Positions 7,050-14,221 of a DNA stretch of 24,833 bases are shown here, piece after piece. The first letter of the stretch is position 1. Each line of letters begins with the position of its first letter. This DNA comes from Candidatus Poribacteria bacterium. GTDB lineage: Bacteria; Abyssobacteria; SURF-5. Below the pieces are notes generated by a model. It was not told where the DNA came from. It made no database searches and saw only the letters and a list, made by a program, of their open reading frames with translations. The stretch is from contig JACRIR010000076.1 of the NCBI GenBank assembly GCA_016215705.1, positions 1 to 24,833 on the forward strand, given 5' to 3'. A program made the position numbers and the translations under genes.

Positions 7050-7373
7050 AGAAAAATATGCCTATACCCCCAAATTCAATTATGAAGGCGTACTAGTTCG
7101 CCCCATTTGTCAGCAAGGACTTCTTTGACCTATTCTCCCCAAACATTCAAGATATTCGTGTAATTTGTCTCGCGCTTTTAGCGATTCGTGATTGGTGTTC
7201 CAAGCATGTTTTTGACTTTCGATTCCCGAATGTAATAGCATAGTGACGGAATCATCCCAGCCAGTTGCGAAAGGGACAGTTCCTTCCTTATGGGTCTGTC
7301 CCAGGTCAGCCCGAAATAAGCCCTCGTCCGTGAACAAACTGGAAAACTCGGCCAAAAAAGGAGCAAAGGGACA

Positions 7374-8618
7374 ATGAGAGACGTGTATGTTATCGGCGCT
7401 GGAATGACCCGCTTCGGCAAGTACATGGAACGCAACATGAAGTCCCTCGTCGAAGAAGCGGTTACGAACACACTGAAGCACGCCGGCATCGACAAGTCGG
7501 AACTGCAAGCGGCGTGGGTCGGCAACTCCGCGCAGGGGATTGTGACGGGCCAGGAGAGCATTCGCGGACAAGTCGTTCTGCGGCCGCTCGGAATCGGTGC
7601 GATACCGGTAATGAATGTCGAGAATGCCTGCGCATCCGCCTCGTCGGCTTTTTACGGCGCGTGGATGGGCATCGCCTGCGGGGTGTATGACGTCGCGCTT
7701 GCGCTCGGGATGGAGAAACTGGTTCAGGCAGATAAGAAGAAGATGTTTGAGACCTTCTGGGCGGCCACGGACGTCGAGATTATGGAAGCTTTCAAAGCGA
7801 TGATGAAGGTGGAAGAGGAGAAGAAGAAGGCGATGGGCGCAAAAGCGGCCGGCGAAGGCGGCGCAGGGCAAAGCCGGAGCGCTTTCATGGACATATATTC
7901 AATGGCTGCGCGCAACCACATGAAGAAGTATGGGACAACGCAAAGGCAGTTGGCCGTGATCTCGGCGAAGAATCATTTTCACAGCTCGATGAACCCTTAC
8001 GCGCAATATCAGGTAAACATGACAGTCGAAGAGGTTCTGGCCGCGCCAGAGGTTTCATACCCTCTCACCCGCCCCATGTGCTCACCGGTTGGCGATGGCG
8101 CTGCGGCCGCGATTCTGTGCTCGAAGGACTACATAAAGAAGACCGGCGCTCAGAGGCCCGTCAAGGTGAGGGCTTGCGTACTCGCTTCGGGACGCGACCG
8201 CGATTTTGATGAAGAAGATATTGGAAAACGCCTCTCTCGCAAGGCATACGAAGTGGCAGGCGTCGGCCCGAAAGACATCAATGTCGCCGAGGTGCATGAC
8301 GCAACCGCATTCGGAGAACTGCACCAGAGCGAGGCCCTGGGGTTCTGCGGAGAGGGAGAAGGCGGACCGTTCGCGGAATCCGGCGCAACTACACTCGGTG
8401 GCAAAGTGCCGATTAATACCAGCGGAGGGCTCGAGTCGCGCGGTCACCCAATAGGCGCAACCGGCCTTGCACAGATAGCCGATCTGGTGTGGCAGCTCAG
8501 AGGCGAATGCGGCAAGAGGCAGGCTGAAGGCGCTCGCCTTGCGCTCGCGGAGAATGGCGGCGGCAACATCGGGATCGAAGAAGCCGCCATGGTGATAACG
8601 ATTCTGGAAAAGGCATGA
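7374..8618 (+). CDS. Thiolase family protein (SCP2/acetyl-CoA acetyltransferase type)
   Basis: A 414-residue thiolase acting on acyl-CoA, either condensing acetyl-CoA units or cleaving 3-ketoacyl-CoA. The nucleophilic Cys is C86 in ENACASASS. The catalytic histidines are H308 in AEVHDATAFGE and H358 in SRGHPIGATG, the pattern of the SCP2/SCPx-like thiolase branch. ENGGGNIGIEEAA near the C terminus is the usual final glycine-rich segment. A Lys/Glu-rich and Gly/Ala-rich insertion lies at about residues 145-166. The ATG has a strong AGGAG ribosome site about 10-14 bases upstream. It is followed after 12 bases by the P1 peptidase gene, so the two are co-transcribed. The small OB-fold DUF35 partner often encoded beside such thiolases is not present in the window. 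Catalytic family secure, substrate unknown. Confidence 0.9.
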   Translation: MRDVYVIGAGMTRFGKYMERNMKSLVEEAVTNTLKHAGIDKSELQAAWVGNSAQGIVTGQESIRGQVVLRPLGIGAIPVMNVENACASASSAFYGAWMGIACGVYDVALALGMEKLVQADKKKMFETFWAATDVEIMEAFKAMMKVEEEKKKAMGAKAAGEGGAGQSRSAFMDIYSMAARNHMKKYGTTQRQLAVISAKNHFHSSMNPYAQYQVNMTVEEVLAAPEVSYPLTRPMCSPVGDGAAAAILCSKDYIKKTGAQRPVKVRACVLASGRDRDFDEEDIGKRLSRKAYEVAGVGPKDINVAEVHDATAFGELHQSEALGFCGEGEGGPFAESGATTLGGKVPINTSGGLESRGHPIGATGLAQIADLVWQLRGECGKRQAEGARLALAENGGGNIGIEEAAMVITILEKA

Positions 8619-8630
8619 GGAGAATACTTG

Positions 8631-9704
8631 ATGGCAACTGAGCGTTGCCGGGCGAGGGAATTCGGACTGGTTATAGGCGGATTGCAGACCGGCGCCCATA
8701 ATGCGATCACGGACGTGGCGGGCGTGCGCGTGGGCCATCGTACGGTCATCAAAGGCGAGGGCAAATGCAAGATCGGCGAAGGGCCGGTTCGCACGGGTGT
8801 CACCGCAATTCTTCCCGCGCCCGATGACCTTTTTGTCAGTAAGTTGCAAGCGGGAGTCCACATTATCAACGGGTTCGGCAAGAGCGTCGGGCTCATGCAG
8901 GTAGCCGAAGTCGGAACAATTGAAACACCAATTCTGATAACGAATACGCTCAATGTGAGCAAGGTAGCGGACGGGCTTTTGGATTATCTTATCATGGATA
9001 AGGGACTCGATGCGCCGTCCATCAATCCCGTCGTCATGGAATGCAACGACTACTATCTGAGCGACATCTGTGGTCGCCACATGGGGAAAACGGAGGTAGT
9101 GGCCGCAATCGAGGCGGCATCGGACGGGCTCGTGACAGAAGGTTCGGTCGGCGCGGGCACGGGAACAGCCGCATACGGATTCAAGGGCGGCGTCGGCACG
9201 TCATCGCGGATTGTCTCTTGCGGCGAGCAAAGATTCACGGTGGGGGCGCTGGTTGTTACCAACATGGGCAAGCCGGACCAATTGAGAATCTGCGGAAAGC
9301 CCGTCGGCAAAAAACTTATGGAACAGGGAGTTGACCCGGCGTTGGGCGGCTCTATTATCATGGTACTGGCGACCAACGCGCCTCTCTCATCGAATCAGCT
9401 TCGCCGCGTGGCCGCCCGCGCCACGCACGGACTGGCGCGCACCGGCAGTTATTCCGGGAATACGAGCGGCGATATCGTACTGGCTTTTTCAACGGCAAGG
9501 CGCATGCCTCTACTACCCGAGCAGCCGATTCTGACTTTGCCCGAAGTGAGCGACAACCACATCGACATGTTTTTCACGGCTGCTGCTGACGCAATAGAGG
9601 AGTCGATCCTTAACGCCATGTTTATGGCTGAGACCCTCATCGGCCGCGACGGCAACACGCTCTGCGCCCTCCCTCTCGACAAGGTCAAGCCGTTGCTGAA
9701 ATAG
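8631..9704 (+). CDS. P1-family N-terminal nucleophile peptidase (DmpA/BapA-like aminopeptidase)
   Basis: A 357-residue member of the P1 peptidase family (MEROPS S58), which includes DmpA L-aminopeptidase/D-esterase and BapA beta-peptidyl aminopeptidases. The N terminus ITDVAGVRVGHRTV is diagnostic. So are RTGVTAILP, the NGFGK segment near residue 80, and the central glycine-rich EGSVGAGTGT. These enzymes cut themselves before a Ser that becomes the nucleophile. Here the site is GNTSGDIVLAFSTA with Ser279. The residue before Ser is Thr, whereas Gly or Asn is usual in characterised members as I recall. A TTG in frame at 8628 precedes the ATG at 8631; I chose the ATG, with GAGGAG at about 8617-8622. 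It lies between the thiolase and a solute symporter in one + strand block, suggesting hydrolysis of an amide or small peptide. Cytoplasmic, with no signal peptide. Confidence 0.88.
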   Translation: MATERCRAREFGLVIGGLQTGAHNAITDVAGVRVGHRTVIKGEGKCKIGEGPVRTGVTAILPAPDDLFVSKLQAGVHIINGFGKSVGLMQVAEVGTIETPILITNTLNVSKVADGLLDYLIMDKGLDAPSINPVVMECNDYYLSDICGRHMGKTEVVAAIEAASDGLVTEGSVGAGTGTAAYGFKGGVGTSSRIVSCGEQRFTVGALVVTNMGKPDQLRICGKPVGKKLMEQGVDPALGGSIIMVLATNAPLSSNQLRRVAARATHGLARTGSYSGNTSGDIVLAFSTARRMPLLPEQPILTLPEVSDNHIDMFFTAAADAIEESILNAMFMAETLIGRDGNTLCALPLDKVKPLLK

Positions 9705-9741
9705 GGACGCACAATCTGTCCGTCAATTCCGGCAAGAGCGA

Positions 9742-11493
9742 ATGCATGTTATTGATTGGCTCATAGTAGTCGCATATTGCCTTCTATCGCTTGTGATCGG
9801 CTTCATCTTTACGAAGCGGGCAGGCAGGAGCCTTTCTGATTTTATTCTTTCAGGCCGGGATCTCCCTTGGTGGCTCGCGGGAACCTCGATGGTCGCCACA
9901 ACCTTTGCCGCCGACACGCCGCTTGCAATCACCGGAATAGTACGCACAAAAGGAATCGCGGGCAACTGGTTCTGGTGGAACCTCGTGATGAGCAGCATGC
10001 TTTGGGCGTTTTTCTACGCACGGTTGTGGCGTCGCACGGGCGTGCTGACCGATGTCGAATTCATCGAGTTGCGCTATTCCGGCAAGCCTGCCGCCTTCTT
10101 GCGTGCTCTTAAAGCTTTCTACTCCGCAATTCTGGTGAACTGCATCGTGATGGGGTGGGTCATCCTCGCGATGACGAAAATCGGCAAAGTCGTGTTCGAG
10201 ATGTATGACATCAATGCGGTTCGCGCGCCGATTATCAACACGGAGATTCCCCTCGATACAGTTGTCACCGTTGCGTCCGTCCTTATTGCCCTTGTTTATT
10301 CCGTGCTCTCCGGTATGTGGGGAGTCGTGGTCACGGACTTCTTCCAATTTGCAATCGCGATGTCCGGCTCGATTGCGCTCGCGGTGATTGCTGTTCGGCA
10401 CATCGGGGGAATCGCAAACATCAGGCCGATGATAACCGCTGCGGCCGCTGCGCCGCCTTCGGTTCTTCGATTTGCGCCTGAATTTGGAGCGGGCCGGCTT
10501 GCGCTCATCACTTTCGGCGTGTATCTGGGCGTACAATGGTGGGCTTTCAGGAATGCTGACGGAGGCGAATACATCGGCTTGCGGGCAATGGCATGCCGCG
10601 ATGAGAAACATGCGCGCATGTCGCTCCTTTGGTACAGCTTCGCGCATTACGTGCTGCGGCCGTGGCCGTGGATATTGGTCGCGCTCGTATCGATAATAGT
10701 CTATCCCGATCTCGCCGACCCGGAATCGGGTTACCCGAAAATGATGATCGATTTCCTTCCGATTGGCCTGCGGGGTCTGATGGTCGCCTCGATTCTCGCG
10801 GCTTTCATGTCGACGGTCGATACGCATCTCCACTGGGGAGCGTCATACCTGGCCAACGACATATACAAGAGATTCATTCATCCGGAGGCAAGCGAGAAAC
10901 ACTATGTGCTTGCCTCGCGCGCCGCAATGGTGATCATGGCGGGGCTTGCAGTGTGGACAAGTTCGATCATGAATTCAATCGAATGGGCGTGGAAATTCCT
11001 CGTGGCAATCGGGGCAGGGATAGGTCCTGTGTATCTGCTGAGATGGTACTGGTGGCGCATCAACGCATGGTCCGAAATAACGGCAATGCTCTGTTCGTTA
11101 GTGACCGCTATTGCAATCTTCTCGTTCACGTCACTCGGTGCGAGAGAATTTGAGGGCATCCGGCTCCTGATCATAGTGGCAATCTCGACAACGGCGTGGC
11201 TCGCGGTTACGCTGCTCAGCGCGCCGGTGGACAAGCGCAATCTGCGCACGTTCTATGAGCGCGTAAGACCCGGAGGTCCGGGCTGGCGTCCTATTGAGCA
11301 GGAGTTCGGACTCACATCAATCCACAGCGGATTGCGCGACATCGGCGGCGCCCTCAGTGGCTCGGTATTCATTTACACGTCTCTGTTCGCGAGCGGAAAA
11401 CTGCTCCTCGGTTTTCCCGCCTCGACCTGGTTTCCGCTCGGAATGGCGGCGCTCGCCGCAGGTGGAATCATGCTCGCCTGTCTCAAAGATTGA
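9742..11493 (+). CDS. Sodium:solute symporter family (SSS) transporter
   Basis: A 583-residue integral membrane protein with about 13 hydrophobic segments, of the Na+/solute symporter family (PutP/SGLT type, LeuT fold). The N-terminal helix MHVIDWLIVVAYCLLSLVIG is followed by DFILSGRDLPWWLAGTSMVATTFAADTPLAITG. That is the typical GR-x-LPWW-x2-G-x-S loop leading into the unwound first core helix. A helical pair containing STVDTHLHWGASYLANDIYKRF (near residue 360) also matches the family. The long C-terminal part has additional hydrophobic segments around a hydrophilic stretch with RVRPGGPGW. It starts 37 bases after the P1 peptidase stop without a strong ribosome site and is probably in the same transcript. 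It may take up the substrate handled by the neighbouring enzymes. The substrate cannot be named. Confidence 0.88.
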   Translation: MHVIDWLIVVAYCLLSLVIGFIFTKRAGRSLSDFILSGRDLPWWLAGTSMVATTFAADTPLAITGIVRTKGIAGNWFWWNLVMSSMLWAFFYARLWRRTGVLTDVEFIELRYSGKPAAFLRALKAFYSAILVNCIVMGWVILAMTKIGKVVFEMYDINAVRAPIINTEIPLDTVVTVASVLIALVYSVLSGMWGVVVTDFFQFAIAMSGSIALAVIAVRHIGGIANIRPMITAAAAAPPSVLRFAPEFGAGRLALITFGVYLGVQWWAFRNADGGEYIGLRAMACRDEKHARMSLLWYSFAHYVLRPWPWILVALVSIIVYPDLADPESGYPKMMIDFLPIGLRGLMVASILAAFMSTVDTHLHWGASYLANDIYKRFIHPEASEKHYVLASRAAMVIMAGLAVWTSSIMNSIEWAWKFLVAIGAGIGPVYLLRWYWWRINAWSEITAMLCSLVTAIAIFSFTSLGAREFEGIRLLIIVAISTTAWLAVTLLSAPVDKRNLRTFYERVRPGGPGWRPIEQEFGLTSIHSGLRDIGGALSGSVFIYTSLFASGKLLLGFPASTWFPLGMAALAAGGIMLACLKD

Positions 11494-11540
11494 ACTTTGC
11501 CCCAGAGACCGCAGCACGGCACAGCCGCAACGACCTGTTC

Positions 11541-13286
11541 TCACGGCCCCCACGCGGGTGTGCCTTCCTCAAATCCATTATGCGTCAATCGCATCAGGCC
11601 CGTACCGTCCAGCCTGATACCGAACAAGTCTCCATAGGGCTGGTACTGGAACGGCAGCGAAATCTCCTCAGCCGAGTAGCCGGCTCGCTGGCTGGTGAAA
11701 ACCAACCATTTGCCGTCGGGCGAGAAGTGCGGGTGGTTGTTCCGGCCGCCACCCCCGATCAGTTTGTGCAGTCCGCTGCCATCCGGCCTTATGATCCAGA
11801 TGTCGAAATCACCGTCTTGATTGCCGGCGAAAGCGATCCATTCACCGGCCGGTGACCAGTTACACATGGTGTCGGTCCATTTGCCTTTGGTCAGTTGCTT
11901 CAGGCCCGTGCCGTCGCTATTGATGATGTATAGGTTTTTGAAGCCTTCCCGTCCGGAGCGGAAGACCAACTGCTTGCCGTCAGGCGAAAAAGCCGGGAAG
12001 CCGTTGTTGCCAACGTCCCGGGTGAGCTTGCGCAGGTCGCTGCCGTCGGGCCGGACCGCCATCAGGTCCACTTCGGCCTTTGGCGACTGGAACACACCAC
12101 CGGCAGCAAAAGCAATCTGGTCGCCCTCCCCCCAACTGGCGCTGAACAGATCGCGGTTCTCACCGGTGTAGAGCGTCTTGCGGTGGGAGCCGTCGATGCC
12201 CATCACGTCGAGATGGGCGAAGCCATCACTGACAAAGGCCAGACGCTTTCCATCCGGCGAGAAAGTTGGGAACGCCCCATCCACTCGAAGCAATTTCAGG
12301 CCGGCTTCCGGTGGCGCGCCCCACAGTTCCACGTTGGGCGCATGGAAGCCGGGCACGGTCTTGTGCCAGATGACCCGCTTGCCGTCAGCGGAGATTGATG
12401 GGTTCCAGTGGTCAGTCGCATCGTTTGTGAGAGCTATCAGACTCCGCGGGCCCAAATCCATTAACTCAATTTGTCGATGCGAACCACGCCGCACGGCCAT
12501 CAACAGCCACTTGCCGTCTGCCGATGCCCGCGGCGTGAAAGCCTCGATGTCCGGCGGCGTAATTCGCTGCAACTGAGAACCGTCCAGATTGATACGCCAG
12601 ACGCCCCAGTTATGCTCCCTCTTGCTGTGAAAGAAGAGACTTTGGCCATCCGAGGCAAAGCTGGGCCAGCCTCCGTTTGCGACGATCAGTTTACGGTCGC
12701 TGCCATCCGTCTTCATCACGAAAAGGTCGGCGCCTCCCGCCTTGCCGCTGCCCGATGCGAACGCGATCAGATCACCGTTTGGCGACCATGCGGGCGAATA
12801 ATCCGCTACGTTGGATGGCGACAGTCGCAGCACACGCGAACCATCGGCGTTCATGACATAAACGGCGCTCCATGCCTGGCCGGGCGTTGTGGCCGGCTGC
12901 CGGGTGCTCACGAAAGCGATTCGTTTGCCGTCCGGCGACCAGGCCGGGTGGTCGTCCAGTGCAAAATCGTCACTAAGACGCTGCAGCCCCTTCCCGTCCG
13001 AACGGATGGTATATAGTTCCATATTGCCGTCGCGCTCCGAGACGAAGGCAATCTGCCGGCCGTCAGGAGAGAAGACCGCGTTGTAGTCGAGAGCCAAATG
13101 TTCGGTGAGACGGCGGCTCTGATGCGTCCGGACGTCGGTTAGATAAAGGTCCCACCCCATTGGAGCAAGCGAAGAAAAAGCGATCTTTCCTCTTGGTGAA
13201 GCATTGACTGAATCTCCGGACAACTCCGATACAAACAGCGGCGCCGCAGCCAGCGCCAAGTCTGTAATCAGAAGCAGCATCTGCAT
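11541..13286 (-). CDS. Secreted TolB-like PD40 beta-propeller protein
   Basis: A 581-residue protein of repeated PD40/WD40-like TolB propeller units. I count eleven blade motifs of the FSPDGKxIAFVS type, some degenerate (ASADGKWLLMA, SISADGKRVIW). The protein ends at EGTPAWGP while the mature N terminus begins with SPRGKIAFSS. The two ends together would make a twelfth, shared blade. Two six-bladed propellers, or one long chain of twelve repeats, are possible. A short hydrophobic N terminus (MLLLITDLALAAAPLFV) looks like an export signal, so it should act in the periplasm or outside. The frame is open to 13382, but ATG 13286 has a strong GGAGG ribosome site, so I chose it. No catalytic domain is attached. 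A binding or scaffold role is likely by family. It is convergent with the symporter gene. Confidence 0.85.
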   Translation of the reverse strand: MQMLLLITDLALAAAPLFVSELSGDSVNASPRGKIAFSSLAPMGWDLYLTDVRTHQSRRLTEHLALDYNAVFSPDGRQIAFVSERDGNMELYTIRSDGKGLQRLSDDFALDDHPAWSPDGKRIAFVSTRQPATTPGQAWSAVYVMNADGSRVLRLSPSNVADYSPAWSPNGDLIAFASGSGKAGGADLFVMKTDGSDRKLIVANGGWPSFASDGQSLFFHSKREHNWGVWRINLDGSQLQRITPPDIEAFTPRASADGKWLLMAVRRGSHRQIELMDLGPRSLIALTNDATDHWNPSISADGKRVIWHKTVPGFHAPNVELWGAPPEAGLKLLRVDGAFPTFSPDGKRLAFVSDGFAHLDVMGIDGSHRKTLYTGENRDLFSASWGEGDQIAFAAGGVFQSPKAEVDLMAVRPDGSDLRKLTRDVGNNGFPAFSPDGKQLVFRSGREGFKNLYIINSDGTGLKQLTKGKWTDTMCNWSPAGEWIAFAGNQDGDFDIWIIRPDGSGLHKLIGGGGRNNHPHFSPDGKWLVFTSQRAGYSAEEISLPFQYQPYGDLFGIRLDGTGLMRLTHNGFEEGTPAWGP

Positions 13287-13333
13287 CGTGTCCTCCCTCT
13301 TATGAATTATGCCATTAGAGAGGTACCTCAAGC

Positions 13334-13371
13334 CACAGAGGTCCCCGAGTTTTCCGGGGGTCTTTCCTGTG
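13334..13371. other. Stem-loop upstream of the PD40 propeller gene
   Basis: AGGTCCCCG (13339-13347) pairs with CGGGGGTCT (13355-13363), including two G-U pairs. An outer CACAG/CTGTG stem forms with a 3-base bulge. A perfect 10-bp palindrome GAGGTACCTC lies beside it at 13320-13329. The structure sits in the 270-base region between the divergent propeller and LysE genes. It could be a leader structure or operator region. No known riboswitch is recognised. Confidence 0.3.
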
Positions 13372-13412
13372 TTCCGCGTCATATATCATGCGTGCAATGG
13401 GGCGCATGGATT

Positions 13413-13440
13413 TTGGGGATGGCGCTGGATAGTGTATACT
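13413..13440 (+). promoter_or_regulatory. Candidate promoter for the LysE-family gene
   Basis: TTGGGG at 13413-13418 and TATACT at 13435-13440 are spaced by 16 bases and face the gene at 13557. The -10 box is close to consensus and the -35 box is weak. The implied leader is about 110 bases. Predicted from sequence only. Confidence 0.3.
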
Positions 13441-13556
13441 TTGGCAAAAAGAGAACATGGCGCGACATAGCCACGAACGGCGCCCGTTGGGCGCGATGAA
13501 TCACGTCTCTGCAGCCGTATTGGCCGAGTCACGAGACGGGTAATTCAGTAAACTCC

Positions 13557-14183
13557 ATGGCAAGCAACATACATTTCCTTATTAAGGGATTGATCATCGG
13601 TTTTTCTATCGCGGCGCCCGTCGGACCAATCGGCGTCTTGTGTATTCAAAGGTCGATTGTTTATGGACGCGCATCGGGATTATTCACCGGTCTGGGAGCG
13701 GCGACAGCCGATGGGCTCTACGGCGCCGTCGCTGCATTCGGCTTGACAGTCATTTCGAATTTCTTCGTTGAACAGCAATTCTGGTTCAGGCCGGTCGGCG
13801 GAGCATTCCTTCTGTATCTGGGAGTGAGAACTTTCTTCTCAAAACCGACGGAACGAGCGGCGACAGGGAATCACAAGGGCTTATCGTCGGATTATTTGTC
13901 CACTCTGTTTCTTACCATGACCAATCCGATGACCATTCTCTCTTTTGCCGCCATATTCGCGGGGCTTGGTCTCGGAGAGACGAATGGAGATTTTCTATCG
14001 GCATCGGCAATGACGGCAGGCGTGTTTGTTGGTTCAGCGTTGTGGTGGTTGATACTGAGCGGCGGCGTGAGCCTGCTTAGATCACGCTTCAATATTTCTT
14101 CCATGAGAATCGCGAACAGGATTTCGGGTCTGGTTATTGTCGCATTCGCGATTTGGATGTTTGTGAACATCTTGAAAATATAG
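13557..14183 (+). CDS. LysE-family translocator (amino acid/homoserine exporter type)
   Basis: A 208-residue membrane protein with about six hydrophobic helices, which is the normal length for LysE/RhtB exporters. The N-terminal signature GLIIGFSIAAPVGPIGVLCIQRS with its A-P-V-G-P-I-G motif is diagnostic. LFLTMTNPMTILSFAAIF in the middle (about residues 120-137) is the second conserved segment. Such proteins export amino acids or related small molecules from the cytoplasm, driven by the proton gradient. There is no clear ribosome site before the ATG at 13557, so the start rests on the match of the first helix to the family. It stands alone, divergent from the propeller gene and convergent with the MFS gene. 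Substrate unknown. Confidence 0.88.
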   Translation: MASNIHFLIKGLIIGFSIAAPVGPIGVLCIQRSIVYGRASGLFTGLGAATADGLYGAVAAFGLTVISNFFVEQQFWFRPVGGAFLLYLGVRTFFSKPTERAATGNHKGLSSDYLSTLFLTMTNPMTILSFAAIFAGLGLGETNGDFLSASAMTAGVFVGSALWWLILSGGVSLLRSRFNISSMRIANRISGLVIVAFAIWMFVNILKI

Positions 14184-14221
14184 CGGCAGACGGGAGTGAC
14201 CTTTCGCCTCTAACTTCCCTT

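Larger units (their letters stand above)
6654..7373. other. 720-bp gene-free stretch rich in REP-like hairpins
   Basis: No supported gene lies here. Open frames that enter it on the minus strand are antisense to the thiolase and lack ribosome sites or family motifs. The stretch holds at least three separate hairpin families, listed individually at 6781-6816, 6864-6957 and 7024-7049, and some low-complexity AT sequence. The last part contains the AGGAG ribosome site of the thiolase (about 7356-7360). A promoter for the thiolase block must lie here, but none stands out. Confidence 0.6.

Noticed and set aside
7110-7871. A 253-codon minus-strand frame that partly fills the hairpin-rich gap
   Set aside because: Its start lies inside the thiolase gene in antisense, and the part within the gap has no ribosome site or recognisable domain.
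8082-9080. A 332-codon minus-strand frame across the thiolase and P1 peptidase genes
   Set aside because: It is antisense to two well-supported genes and spans their junction, with no family motifs of its own.
9850-10833. A 327-codon minus-strand frame opposite the sodium symporter
   Set aside because: Its composition (very Arg/His/Asp-rich, no hydrophobic core) is that of a shadow of a hydrophobic gene.
13318-13371. Resemblance to the lower part of a cyclic-di-GMP (GEMM) riboswitch on the plus strand (CTCAAGCCACAGAGG)
   Set aside because: The second paired arm with the GCAAACC-type segment and GAAA tetraloop is absent upstream, so the match is limited to a short word.
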